A stretch of 64,000 nucleotides of DNA from NCBI GenBank assembly GCA_002382665.1, contig DFZA01000010.1:1-64000 (forward strand), given 5' to 3'. A program made the translations under genes and the position numbers. The stretch's first letter is position 1, and each line of letters opens with the position of its first letter. The notes below the pieces were generated by a model. It was not told where the DNA came from and did not search any database. It saw only the letters and a list, made by a program, of their open reading frames with translations. Origin of the DNA: Peptococcaceae bacterium UBA4068 (GTDB taxonomy: Bacteria > Bacillota > Dehalobacteriia > UBA4068). Shown here piece by piece: positions 34,410 to 43,921 of the stretch.

Positions 34410-37043
34410 CTATTTTTGCTCTGCTTTGATCGCAGCCTGGGCTGCCGCAAGACGAGCAATCGGCACACGGAAAGGCGAGCAGCTAACATACTGTAAGCCG
34501 GCATTATGGCAGAATTCGACGGAAGCCGGATCGCCGCCATGTTCACCGCAGACACCGAGTTTGATATCGGGACGGGTGCTCTTGCCCTTCTTAACAGCCA
34601 TTTTGATTAATTCACCAACGCCGCTGGCATCGAGACGGGCAAATGGATCGCTTTCATAAATCTGTTTCTTGTAATATTCGTCAAGGAAGTTGCCCGCATC
34701 GTCACGGGAGAAACCAAATGTCATCTGGGTCAGGTCATTGGTGCCGAAGGAGAAGAATTGCGCTGTTTTGGCGATTTCATCGGCCACAACGCAAGCACGC
34801 GGAATCTCGATCATGGTGCCGACCAAATATTTCATATCAACTTTGTTTTCAGTAATGATTTTATCGGCTGTCGCAACAACTATATCACGGACATAGTTGA
34901 ATTCTTTGCTGGCGCCTACCAACGGGATCATGATTTCCGGCACAACATTTAACTTATCTTCCTTGTTGACATAGATAGCGGCTTCAATAATTGCCTGTGT
35001 TTGCATTTCAGCAATTTCCGGATAGGTAACGGCCAAACGGCAGCCGCGGTGACCCATCATCGGATTGAATTCATGCAGTTGGGCGGTACGGGCTTTGATC
35101 TTGCCAAAATCCATACCCAACTCTTTGGCTAAGGCTTGCATATCCTCATCGGTATGAGGCAGAAATTCATGCAGCGGCGGATCCAGTAAACGAACAGTAA
35201 CAGGTCTGCCACCCATTGCTTTGTAGATACCGATGAAGTCTTCTCTTTGCATCGGCAGCAAGTAGGATAATGCTTTTCTGCGTTCTTCTTCCGTCTCGGC
35301 CAAAATCATTTGACGCATACGCGGAATACGTTCTTCCTTGAAGAACATATGCTCGGTACGGGTCAGGCCGATGCCCTCGGCGCCGAAGCTGACAGCGTTC
35401 GCCGCATCTTCCGGAGTATCGGCATTAGTACGAACTTTCAGGGTGCGGTATTTATCGGCCCAGCTCATAAAGCGGCCAAAATTACCGGAAATGGTCGGAT
35501 CAACGGTCGGAAGATCACCGGCATAAACTTTACCGGTAGAACCGTCCAAAGAAATGAAATCGCCTTCATGGAATGTCATGCCACCTAAGACCAATGTTTT
35601 GGTAGCTTCGTCAATCTTGGCTTCGCCGCAGCCGGCAACACAACAAGTACCCATGCCGCGGGCAACAACTGCCGCATGCGAAGTCATGCCGCCGCGAACT
35701 GTGATAATACCTTCAGCAGCGACCATACCTTCAATATCTTCAGGAGAGGTTTCCAAACGACCAAGGATAACTCTCTCGCCTTTGTCCGCATGAGCTACTT
35801 TTGCGTCTTCAGCGGTAAAATAGAGACGACCGGCAGCAGAACCGGGGCTGGCGGCTAAACCTTGACCGATACTTTTGGCTTTAGCTAAAGCTTCGCCATC
35901 AAACATCGGATGCAGCAAATTGTCTAATTGCTTAGGATCAACCATCATAACTGCATTCTTTTCATCGATCATACCTTCGTCAACCAGATCAACAGCAATC
36001 TGCAAAGCAGCAGCAGCTGTTCTCTTACCGTTTCTGGTTTGCAGGAAATACAGTTTGCTGTCTTCAATGGTGAATTCCATATCCTGCATATCGCGGTAGT
36101 GGTTTTCCAGATTGGTGGAAATTTCCATAAACTGTTTGTAAACTTCCGGCATATCCTGTTCAAGAACGCTGATCGGCTTGGGTGTGCGGATACCAGCAAC
36201 AACATCTTCGCCCTGAGCATTGATCAGGTATTCGCCAAAGATCTTTTTCTCACCGGTTGCCGGGTTTCTGGTGAAAGCAACACCTGTTCCTGATGTATCG
36301 CCCATATTGCCGAATACCATCATCTGGACATTGACTGCTGTGCCCCAGTCGCCAGGAATATCGTTCATACGGCGATAGACGATGGCGCGCGGATTATTCC
36401 AGGAACGGAAAACCGCCGTAACAGATTCCATTAACTGTTTGCGGGGATCAGACGGAAAATCTGCACCAATTGCTTCTTTGTAAATTGCTTTAAATTTAGA
36501 AATAATTTCTTTCAAATCGTCAGCGGAAAGCTCATAGTCATGTTTTATACCCTTGGCTTCTTTAATTACATCAAGTTCTCTTTCAAAACGCGATTTGGGT
36601 ATATCCATAACGACGTCAGAAAACATCTGAATAAAACGCCGATAAGAGTCATAGGCAAATTTAGGATTGTTGGTACGGCGGGCTACACCCTCTACCGTAG
36701 CATCATTAAGACCAAGGTTAAGAATGGTGTCCATCATCCCGGGCATGGAAGCACGGGCGCCGGAACGGACGGAAACCAGGAAAGGATTTTCGACGTCGCC
36801 GAATTTCTTGCCGGAAATAGCTTCTAATTCCAACATTGCCTCTTCGATTTCTGCCACGATAGCATCATCGATACGCTTGCCTTTTTCATAATAATCGGTG
36901 CAAGCCTCAGTTGTAACCGTAAAACCCTGAGGAATAGGCAGGCCCAATCTGGTCATTTCCGCCAAATTGGCTCCCTTACCGCCAAGCAGATTCTTCATAC
37001 CGGCGTTTCCTTCTTTAAAAAGATACACGAACTTTTTACCCAT
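34410..37043 (-). CDS. ppdK: Pyruvate, phosphate dikinase
   Basis: 877 residues. Interconverts pyruvate + ATP + Pi and PEP + AMP + PPi, typical of anaerobes using PPi-linked glycolysis or gluconeogenesis. It has an N-terminal ATP-grasp domain (GGKGANLAEMTRLGLPIPQGF), the central phospho-histidine His456 in GGMTSHAAVVARG, and a C-terminal PEP/pyruvate TIM barrel with GTNDLTQMTFG and GVCGEHGGDP. AAGGAGG lies 11 nt before the ATG. It is 38 nt downstream of glyS and so likely shares the glyQS transcript. No adjacent regulatory kinase (DUF299/PDRP) gene is seen. Confidence 0.98.
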   Translation of the reverse strand: MGKKFVYLFKEGNAGMKNLLGGKGANLAEMTRLGLPIPQGFTVTTEACTDYYEKGKRIDDAIVAEIEEAMLELEAISGKKFGDVENPFLVSVRSGARASMPGMMDTILNLGLNDATVEGVARRTNNPKFAYDSYRRFIQMFSDVVMDIPKSRFERELDVIKEAKGIKHDYELSADDLKEIISKFKAIYKEAIGADFPSDPRKQLMESVTAVFRSWNNPRAIVYRRMNDIPGDWGTAVNVQMMVFGNMGDTSGTGVAFTRNPATGEKKIFGEYLINAQGEDVVAGIRTPKPISVLEQDMPEVYKQFMEISTNLENHYRDMQDMEFTIEDSKLYFLQTRNGKRTAAAALQIAVDLVDEGMIDEKNAVMMVDPKQLDNLLHPMFDGEALAKAKSIGQGLAASPGSAAGRLYFTAEDAKVAHADKGERVILGRLETSPEDIEGMVAAEGIITVRGGMTSHAAVVARGMGTCCVAGCGEAKIDEATKTLVLGGMTFHEGDFISLDGSTGKVYAGDLPTVDPTISGNFGRFMSWADKYRTLKVRTNADTPEDAANAVSFGAEGIGLTRTEHMFFKEERIPRMRQMILAETEEERRKALSYLLPMQREDFIGIYKAMGGRPVTVRLLDPPLHEFLPHTDEDMQALAKELGMDFGKIKARTAQLHEFNPMMGHRGCRLAVTYPEIAEMQTQAIIEAAIYVNKEDKLNVVPEIMIPLVGASKEFNYVRDIVVATADKIITENKVDMKYLVGTMIEIPRACVVADEIAKTAQFFSFGTNDLTQMTFGFSRDDAGNFLDEYYKKQIYESDPFARLDASGVGELIKMAVKKGKSTRPDIKLGVCGEHGGDPASVEFCHNAGLQYVSCSPFRVPIARLAAAQAAIKAEQK

Positions 37044-37081
37044 TGAAAAAAAAACCTCCTTAAATTACATGCAATATGATT

Positions 37082-39175
37082 TTATATAACTATTTTTGTT
37101 AGATCTCCAAAACTAGCGCTTAAAGCGATAATCCGCTTTAGCAATGCTACTCTGTTGTTACGCAATGCTAAATCATCCGTCAGTACCATCAGATCAGTGA
37201 AAAACCCATCGATAAATGGTGTAAGTTCGCCAATATGATTTAATACCGATAAATAATTCTTTTGTTCAAAAGCACTTTTAACATCGGTCTCAACGAGCAG
37301 TAATTGTTTATAAAGTTGCTTTTCCGCCTCCTCCTTAAGCAATTGATCATCGATGTCGGCAGGTAATTGGCTGCTTTTTGCAGAACGCAAAAGATTTGCC
37401 GCGCGGGTAAATCCGGCCATCAGCGGCGCAAAACCCGGTTGCTGGCGGAAAGTACGTAATGCTTCTACCCTGCGTAAAACATCTAATATATTATCGCCAA
37501 ATTTGGCGGTAACAGCATTAATAATGTCATAGGTTACCTTTTCTTCGTCAAGATAATTTTCAACACGCTGACGGAAAAAATCTGAAAGATTGCTGCAACA
37601 TTCTTCCATACTGGCAGAAGCAACATCTTTCGGTAACAACTGATAGTCAAATTCAATTATTTCTTTGAGAGAAATATCAAGGTTGTTTTTAATAATTATC
37701 TGTGTGCAGCCGGCTGCCGCTCTACGCAGCGCATAAGGATCCTGTGAACCGGTTGGTTGCATACCGATAGCAAAGAAGCAGATGAGGCTGTCAAGCTTAT
37801 CAGCCAGTGACACAGCGATGCCAGAGTTGCATTGGGGTAACAGATCACCGGCAAAGCGCGGTAAATAATGCTCGCGTATGGCCTGCGCTACCAGCTTTTC
37901 CTCACCGGCGGCTAAAGCATAGTACTCGCCGATTATCCCCTGTAATTCCGGAAACTCGTAAACGACATTAGATACTAAATCAGCTTTAGCCAACAGCGCG
38001 GCTCTCTGTGTTTGCCATAAATCTTTATCATCATAGTTTAGTTTGGTAGCAATCAAAGTTGCCAATTCACCGACACGCGTAACCTTTTGCCGTAGCGTAC
38101 CCAGTTTTTCATGAAAAACAACACTGGAAAGTCTCTCAATATTAGCTTCCCTATCGGCAGCCAGATCTTCATGCCAGAAAAACTCGGCGTCTGCAAGACG
38201 TGAGCGTAAAACTTTTTCATTACCGGCGGCCACTGTTTCCAGATAATTATCGTCGCCGTTGCGCACGGTAATAAAAAGCGGCAATAGCTTTCCACCCTGA
38301 TCGTAAACAGGGAAATAACGCTGATGTTCACGCATCGGTGTAATAATCAGCTCTTGCGGCAACTGTAAATACTTTTGCTCAAATTTGCCGACTAAAGCCG
38401 TCGGTAACTCAACAATGAATACTACTTCGGTAAGCAATTCCTCGTCATTTTCGACATGACCGCCAACTGAAGCGGCAACATGATTAATTTGCTGCCAGAT
38501 AATTTGCCGACGCTGCTGCTGATCGCAGATAACGAAATTCTCGGCCAATTGCGGCAGATAGCTGTCGGGATTATCAATAACGATCTGCTGTGAACCGAGC
38601 GTACGATGACCGCGGCTGATACGGTCCGCTTTAATACCGGCAATCTCCATATCGACAACGTCATCGCCAAACAATACGATCAGCCAGCGCAAGGGTCTGG
38701 CAAAACGCATTTCCTGATAACCCCAGCGCATCGGTTTGGGGAAATATATTTTTGATATAAAATTATTAACCAATTCCGGCAACACAGCCACAGTAGGCTG
38801 TCCATTTATTTCTTTATCCGCGAAAAGATAAATATTGCCGGAAATTTCTTTTTGCCGTAAACTATCCGGTTCCAGGCCGTGACCTTTGCAAAAACCAAGC
38901 AGCGCCTTAGTCGGAGCGCCGTCAGCGTCATATGAGGATTTTAAAGCGGGGCCTTTGATCTCTGTCTTACTGTCTGGTTGCTTTATTATTAGGCCTTTGA
39001 CAAGCAAAGTCAATCTACGCGGAGTGGCATATACTTCTATCTGCTGATAATCAAGCGTTTTAGAGGCAAAAGCCTCGGAGGCCAGCGTACGCATTTGTTT
39101 TAAAGCCGGCGGCAGAAAACGCGCCGGTATTTCTTCAGTACCGATTTCTAAAAGAAAATCTTTTCTCTCGCTCAT
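37082..39175 (-). CDS. glyS: Glycyl-tRNA synthetase, beta subunit
   Basis: 697 residues, the usual length for the beta subunit of the bacterial alpha2-beta2 glycyl-tRNA synthetase. The N-terminal LLEIGTEEIPARFLPPALKQM and FVTVRNG-like core (LPLFITVRNGDDN) are characteristic, and the C-terminal part holds the anticodon-binding helical domain. AAAGGAGG precedes ATG 39173-39175, which overlaps the glyQ stop by one base (TAATG), giving translational coupling so that the subunits are made in balance. Confidence 0.98.
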   Translation of the reverse strand: MSERKDFLLEIGTEEIPARFLPPALKQMRTLASEAFASKTLDYQQIEVYATPRRLTLLVKGLIIKQPDSKTEIKGPALKSSYDADGAPTKALLGFCKGHGLEPDSLRQKEISGNIYLFADKEINGQPTVAVLPELVNNFISKIYFPKPMRWGYQEMRFARPLRWLIVLFGDDVVDMEIAGIKADRISRGHRTLGSQQIVIDNPDSYLPQLAENFVICDQQQRRQIIWQQINHVAASVGGHVENDEELLTEVVFIVELPTALVGKFEQKYLQLPQELIITPMREHQRYFPVYDQGGKLLPLFITVRNGDDNYLETVAAGNEKVLRSRLADAEFFWHEDLAADREANIERLSSVVFHEKLGTLRQKVTRVGELATLIATKLNYDDKDLWQTQRAALLAKADLVSNVVYEFPELQGIIGEYYALAAGEEKLVAQAIREHYLPRFAGDLLPQCNSGIAVSLADKLDSLICFFAIGMQPTGSQDPYALRRAAAGCTQIIIKNNLDISLKEIIEFDYQLLPKDVASASMEECCSNLSDFFRQRVENYLDEEKVTYDIINAVTAKFGDNILDVLRRVEALRTFRQQPGFAPLMAGFTRAANLLRSAKSSQLPADIDDQLLKEEAEKQLYKQLLLVETDVKSAFEQKNYLSVLNHIGELTPFIDGFFTDLMVLTDDLALRNNRVALLKRIIALSASFGDLTKIVI

Positions 39176-40092
39176 TATTCAGCCTCCTTTACAATGTCTA
39201 AACCAAGTTGACTGCGTAAGGCAGGGTCTTTAATCAGAGGATAATTCATTTTAGCTCTCTGCGCTAAATAACCTTCGGCGCAAGCGTTGGCCAAGTGACG
39301 AACGCGCGCCACAAAAGATTGCCGCTCGGTAACGCTGATTGCGCTACGAGCGTCAAGCAAATTAAATGTATGCGAACACTTCAAGGCATAATCATAAGCC
39401 GGCTGCACTAACCTCAACGCAATGGTCCGTTCGCATTCTTTTTCATACATCTCGAATAAGGCGAACAGCATATCGATATCAGCGGCTTCAAAATTATAAT
39501 GAGAGTAGTCGACTTCATTCTGATGGTGTACATCACCGTAGCTGATATCATCTACCCAGTTAATATCAAAAATACTGTCAACCTTTTGAATATACATTGC
39601 CAGACGCTCTATACCATAAGTCAGCTCCGCGCAGACCGGTTTGCAATCAATACCACCGCATTGCTGAAAATAGGTAAATTGCGTGATCTCCATACCATCC
39701 AGCCAGACTTCCCAGCCTAACCCCCAAGCTCCTAATGTGGGACTTTCCCAGTTATCCTCAACAAAACGGATATCGTGTTCTTCAGCAGGAATACCGATAG
39801 CCGCTAAAGACTGCAAATACAATTCCTGTACATTATCAGGGGAAGGTTTTAATATTACCTGATATTGATAGTAATGCTGCAGACGGTTGGGGTTTTCCCC
39901 ATAACGACCGTCGGTGGGGCGGCGGGAAGGCTCGACATAAGCAACATTCCAGGGTTCAGGACCCAACGCATGCAAAAAAGTCGCAGGATTCATAGTACCT
40001 GCTCCTTTTTCCATATCATAAGGCTGCAATATCAAACAACCCTGTTTACCCCAAAATTCATTAAGGGTCAGTATCATTTGCTGAAAATTCAT
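39175..40092 (-). CDS. glyQ: Glycyl-tRNA synthetase, alpha subunit
   Basis: 305 residues. Class II catalytic core with FWGKQGCLILQPYDMEKGAGTMNPATFLHALGPEPW and SRRPTDGRYGENPNRLQHYYQYQVILKPSP. The alpha subunit carries the active site for glycine activation. ATG 40090-40092 is chosen because AGGAG lies 8 nt upstream; the in-frame TTG at 40096-40098 is too close. Unlike many Bacillota, no T-box (AGGGTGG-type antiterminator) is found in the short leader. Confidence 0.98.
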   Translation of the reverse strand: MNFQQMILTLNEFWGKQGCLILQPYDMEKGAGTMNPATFLHALGPEPWNVAYVEPSRRPTDGRYGENPNRLQHYYQYQVILKPSPDNVQELYLQSLAAIGIPAEEHDIRFVEDNWESPTLGAWGLGWEVWLDGMEITQFTYFQQCGGIDCKPVCAELTYGIERLAMYIQKVDSIFDINWVDDISYGDVHHQNEVDYSHYNFEAADIDMLFALFEMYEKECERTIALRLVQPAYDYALKCSHTFNLLDARSAISVTERQSFVARVRHLANACAEGYLAQRAKMNYPLIKDPALRSQLGLDIVKEAE

Positions 40093-40169
40093 TGGCAATG
40101 CTCCTATTTCTATATTATTATGCCGCTTATCTGCGTTTTCTGATACTCCACAAAATACAATTACAGATT

Positions 40170-40198
40170 ATTATACAAAAATAATCATCTACTGTCAA
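40170..40198 (-). promoter_or_regulatory. Full-consensus sigma-A promoter of glyQ-glyS-ppdK
   Basis: On the minus strand, TTGACA (40193-40198) and TATAAT (40170-40175) are separated by 17 nt, a perfect match. The leader to glyQ is about 70 nt. Confidence 0.9.
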
Positions 40199-40297
40199 TT
40201 TGATAATAAATAGTCAATACTGTTTTAAAATACGCAATTTACAGTTAATTTCAGATAATTGCTCATCACCATTCGTCTGCGGCCATCAAAAGCCTGA

Positions 40298-41059
40298 TTA
40301 ATAGTTTAGACTGCCTTTTTCCAATTGATTAATGAACCGCTTGGCTTGCGAAACTTTTTCCAGATAGTAATTAAGATATATCTCTAAAGCCTTTTCCATC
40401 TCCTGGCCCATTTGATCATTAATCTTCAAATTTAATACCTTCTTTAAATCTGCGGTTGCTAAATATTGCATTAAGCGTACCGTACCGGCGCTGATCCGCG
40501 GTTGTTCAACAGAGCAAGATGAGCAAAGTAGTCCTCCGCGATAAGGCGATAGATAAAAAGAACTGCCGCTAATGCTGTGACCACAGCCGCTGCAGCAATT
40601 AAGCAGCGGGAAAATCCCCAAAGCCGTCAATAAACGCAGCTCAAAGAAACGTGCAGCTAAAAATAATTGATCGGATAAATCAATCATGGCCAGTGTTGCC
40701 AACAAAAGATAAAAGACCGTCGGCGCCGCTTTTTTTTCCGGCAATGCCAAATCGGTCAGTTCCGCAATATATGATGCATAAGCAATCTTGTCCAAATCAT
40801 TATGCAAATGCAGATAAGCATTACGCATTTGTCCCTGCGTAATGATATCAAGACTACCTCTGCCTTTGGCAAAATCAATCTCTACCTCGCAAAACGGCTG
40901 TACTATACCGCGTAAACTGCTATTGGGTTTACGTGCGCCTTTAGCCAGAGCCGTCTCTTTGCCTCTTTCACTGCTGAAAAAGCTGACTAATTTATCGTTT
41001 TCCTTGAAATCTCTATTATGCAGTATTACCGCCTGTAGGCGGTAATTGCGTTCCTCCAT
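40298..41059 (-). CDS. recO: DNA repair protein RecO
   Basis: 253 residues. N-terminal OB fold (YRLQAVILHNRDFKENDKLVSFFSSERGKETALAKGARKP), a helical middle, and a zinc-binding loop CCSGCGHS...LLCSSC (about 150-180). RecO anneals SSB-coated single strands and loads RecA with RecR. The start is ATG 41057-41059, after AGGAAGG at 8 nt; the upstream in-frame ATG lies before this site. It is the last gene of the yqfC-to-recO run, about 44 nt after era. Confidence 0.95.
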   Translation of the reverse strand: MEERNYRLQAVILHNRDFKENDKLVSFFSSERGKETALAKGARKPNSSLRGIVQPFCEVEIDFAKGRGSLDIITQGQMRNAYLHLHNDLDKIAYASYIAELTDLALPEKKAAPTVFYLLLATLAMIDLSDQLFLAARFFELRLLTALGIFPLLNCCSGCGHSISGSSFYLSPYRGGLLCSSCSVEQPRISAGTVRLMQYLATADLKKVLNLKINDQMGQEMEKALEIYLNYYLEKVSQAKRFINQLEKGSLNY

Positions 41060-41103
41060 TTTTTTATCCTTCCTGTTTAAGGTTAATAACAACCAAACAA
41101 AAA

Positions 41104-42000
41104 CTACTCATTGCCGCTGTCAAGATCACGTAATATCCTTTCGTCATTACGCCAATTCTTTTTTTGTTTGACTAATAAATCTAAATAAACACCGCAGCCC
41201 AACAACCTTTCTATCTCCCGCCGCGCAGACGAGGCAATACTCTTGAGCTTGTCCCCTCTTTTACCGATGATGATACCCTTCTGGCTATCACGTTCCACAT
41301 ATATGACAGCGTCAATATACAAGCGCCCGCTGGCGCGCTCTTGAACCCGTTCTACCTTTACAGCGACCGAATGAGGTATCTCATCCTCTGTCTTGCGCAA
41401 AATCTGCTCACGAATTAACTCGGCAAATAATTGTTCCTCCGTATCTTCAGACAGTAAATCAGGCGGATAAAGCTGCGGCCCCGCCGGTAAATATTGATAT
41501 ATTAACTGTTTTAATATTTCGCTGCCGTCACCTGTCAAAGCTGATAAAGGTATTGTTTCGGCAAATTGAAATTTCTGATTATATAAAGAAATTAATGGTA
41601 ATAGTTGTTCCGGCTTTAATAAATCGATCTTATTAATAATTAAAAAAATCGGTGATTTCTGGCTAGATAAAATATTTAATATAAATTCCTCTCCGCCGCC
41701 AAATTCCGCAGCTCCGTCAACCAAATAGAGCAACAAATCGCTGCCTTCCAGCGAATCTCTGACCGCACGCATCATGCGTTGATTCAAAGCGTCTTTGGGC
41801 TTTTGTACTCCGGGCGTATCAATAAATACTGCCTGCATTTTTTCGGTAGTATAAATACCGCGGATGCTATTACGCGTTGTCTGCGGTTTATCGGAAGTAA
41901 TCGCCAGTTTTTGTCCCATTAACTGATTAAGCAAAGTAGATTTACCGGCATTAGGACGGCCAATCATGGCAACTATGCCGGATTTGTATTCTGTATCCAT
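41104..42000 (-). CDS. era: GTPase Era, 16S rRNA maturation factor
   Basis: 298 residues. G domain motifs are GRPNAGKSTLLNQLMG (about 14-29), DTPGVQKP and NKIDLL. The C-terminal KH domain (about 205-290, ERDSQKGIIIGKRGDKLKSIASSARREIERLLG) binds the 3' end of 16S rRNA. It takes part in 30S assembly together with YbeY encoded upstream. AAGGAG precedes ATG 41998-42000. Confidence 0.98.
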   Translation of the reverse strand: MDTEYKSGIVAMIGRPNAGKSTLLNQLMGQKLAITSDKPQTTRNSIRGIYTTEKMQAVFIDTPGVQKPKDALNQRMMRAVRDSLEGSDLLLYLVDGAAEFGGGEEFILNILSSQKSPIFLIINKIDLLKPEQLLPLISLYNQKFQFAETIPLSALTGDGSEILKQLIYQYLPAGPQLYPPDLLSEDTEEQLFAELIREQILRKTEDEIPHSVAVKVERVQERASGRLYIDAVIYVERDSQKGIIIGKRGDKLKSIASSARREIERLLGCGVYLDLLVKQKKNWRNDERILRDLDSGNE

Positions 42001-42008
42001 ATTACTCC

Positions 42009-43025
42009 TTATTCTTTATCTGTTGTTGCTGTCGTATCCTGATATGATATTTTCACGTATTGATTGCAAACCTGAATCCAGGTCTTTCCCGGAGCAAGTT
42101 GCCATTCATCGCCGGCATCATCGCAAAAATATGTAGGGCTGTTTAAATCATCCCGCTTCCAGGTGCCAATGCGTACCGTTCCTTTAGAAAATAATATCGC
42201 CTCACCGCTGCCGGTCAGATTAATACTCAATCGGCCTGCGCTGTCCAAAACTTTGGAGCTGACCTTTTGCACTATGACGTTGGCTACTTCAATTTGTTTG
42301 TCATTACTGGGGTCAATTTGCGCCTCACTGTTGATATACCGCAAATATAGCCCGCTTTCCACATCATATTTATACCTGTTTTTAGCGGCAGGATAATTAA
42401 TATCTACCAAATCCGCCTTATCGCCTACCAACACGTCGTCACTGGAATAAAAGGGAAATTCCCTTACCTGACTTACACTATCCCAGCCTTTTTTGTCCAA
42501 TATAGCGTAGAGATTTTCAGTTGAAGTATAAAGATTGTGCGGTGCTTTACGGCTCTTATCACGCCAAAACGAACTACCGTAACCAAACTCATTGATATAA
42601 TCGACATAGCCCTTTTGCAGATAAGCTTTGGCATCCTCGCTCCAGCCGCAATGCACAAAAACAGCGTTCCATTCACGGGCGACATCTACCATATATGGCC
42701 TGGCGCTGCGCACCGGCCCAATGGTATCAGCGCTGCCGACATAAAATAACGCCAAATAGCGGCTGATGCCGCCCTCGGCAGGAACTTCATACATAATATC
42801 CGCGCTGCTTATCCCGCTTTGCGGACGCGCGGTAGACGAATTGTCAATACTGACAATAAATACTCGCCGCTCTAAATCCTGACTGCTGCTGACCTGCTCA
42901 TGGGTAAGCGGATTATAAATAGGCTCAGTGGTTTGGGTCTTTTCTTGATTATCTGTCTTGGAACAAGATGTAACGAACAGTGCTGTCATAATCAGCATGA
43001 CTACGACTAAGATAATCTTTTTCAT
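42009..43025 (-). CDS. DUF3048-domain lipoprotein (YerB-like)
   Basis: 338 residues with a lipoprotein signal peptide (KKIILVVVMLIMTALFVTSC, lipobox VTSC, lipidated Cys about 21). The DUF3048 body includes VFIVSIDNSSTARPQSGISSADIMYEVPAEGGISRYLALFY, SARPYMVDVAREWNAVFVHCG and the C-terminal APGKTWIQV. It is probably anchored on the outer face of the membrane; the biochemical role is unknown. CGGAGGA precedes the ATG. It sits between dgkA and era, where many Bacillota carry cytidine deaminase. Confidence 0.9.
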   Translation of the reverse strand: MKKIILVVVMLIMTALFVTSCSKTDNQEKTQTTEPIYNPLTHEQVSSSQDLERRVFIVSIDNSSTARPQSGISSADIMYEVPAEGGISRYLALFYVGSADTIGPVRSARPYMVDVAREWNAVFVHCGWSEDAKAYLQKGYVDYINEFGYGSSFWRDKSRKAPHNLYTSTENLYAILDKKGWDSVSQVREFPFYSSDDVLVGDKADLVDINYPAAKNRYKYDVESGLYLRYINSEAQIDPSNDKQIEVANVIVQKVSSKVLDSAGRLSINLTGSGEAILFSKGTVRIGTWKRDDLNSPTYFCDDAGDEWQLAPGKTWIQVCNQYVKISYQDTTATTDKE

Positions 43026-43058
43026 ATATATCCTCCGTTACCAATAACCAACACTCCA

Positions 43059-43418
43059 TTACCAATACTGAACAATATACGGTACAAAGATAACCAAACC
43101 AATAATAATGGCAAATGCAGCGGCAAATAATACCGCTCCCGCCGCTACATTTTTAGCAGTGGCCGCCCAGGGACAGTGATCTTTGGTCATGGAATTAACC
43201 AATGATTCAATCGCCGTGTTGGTCATTTCCAAACCGATGACCGCTGCAATAGTTAAAAGTATTATCAAATACTCTGTATGACTAATATCAAAGTAAAAAG
43301 CGGCAGCAATAACAAAAACCGCTACTGCCCCATGAATTTTCATATTGCGTTCGCTGACAAATGCATGTTTGATACCCTGGCATGCATAATAAAATGAACG
43401 CAGCAGCTTGTTTTCCAT
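43059..43418 (-). CDS. dgkA: Diacylglycerol/undecaprenol kinase
   Basis: 119 residues, three transmembrane helices, prokaryotic DgkA family. The signature LEMTNTAIESLVNSMT (EmxNTAIE) holds the catalytic glutamate. Gram-positive members mainly phosphorylate undecaprenol for cell-wall lipid recycling. AAGGAGAG precedes the ATG. It lies 29 nt downstream of ybeY, in the common ybeY-dgkA-era order. Confidence 0.95.
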   Translation of the reverse strand: MENKLLRSFYYACQGIKHAFVSERNMKIHGAVAVFVIAAAFYFDISHTEYLIILLTIAAVIGLEMTNTAIESLVNSMTKDHCPWAATAKNVAAGAVLFAAAFAIIIGLVIFVPYIVQYW

Positions 43419-43447
43419 ACTCTCTCCTTATGCTTACTTATCGGAAA

Positions 43448-43921
43448 TTATTCCGCTATTGCTAACCCGGCGCACTCAATTATCTGACGTTGCAGCGACC
43501 GCATTTGTTCCTCTTGTTTTGTTTCAATATGATCGTAACCCAGCAAATGCAGAAGGCCATGAATAAAAAGAAATCCTGCTTCACGCTCAATACTGTGTCC
43601 GAATTGTTCTGCTTGCTCTGAGGCGCGTGGCCAACAAATTACAATATCGCCTAATATCAACGGTTCACCGGGTACAACAAAATCATCATCTCCCTGGGGA
43701 AATGATAATACATCTGTAACCATGTCTATATTGCGGTATGCCGCATTTAATTCTTGGATCTGCTGATTGCCGGTAACCATTAAACTAATTTCGCAATCCT
43801 GTTCAATTTTCGGCGCCGCCAGATTGATCGTCAGCTTGGCCAGTTTCCGCCACAGGCTCCTGATTTCCTTGCTGATCGCCATCGTTGTTAGGTTGTTGGT
43901 TATCCTTATATTTATCCTCAT
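43448..43921 (-). CDS. ybeY: Endoribonuclease YbeY
   Basis: 157 residues with the zinc motif FIHGLLHLLGYDHIE (HGxLHLxGYDHxxx), needed for 16S rRNA 3'-end processing and ribosome quality control. DMVTDVLSFPQGDD is the other signature. The start at ATG 43919-43921 gives the family's usual length and an AGGTG site 9 nt upstream, but lies 119 nt inside yqfF in another frame. ATG 43880-43882 (MAISKEI) is an alternative that still overlaps by 80 nt. Confidence 0.93.
   Translation of the reverse strand: MRINIRITNNLTTMAISKEIRSLWRKLAKLTINLAAPKIEQDCEISLMVTGNQQIQELNAAYRNIDMVTDVLSFPQGDDDFVVPGEPLILGDIVICWPRASEQAEQFGHSIEREAGFLFIHGLLHLLGYDHIETKQEEQMRSLQRQIIECAGLAIAE

Noticed and set aside
40093..40297. Glycine T-box riboswitch before glyQ
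   Set aside because: No AGGGTGG-type motif, specifier stem or terminator in the leader; a plain consensus promoter explains expression.
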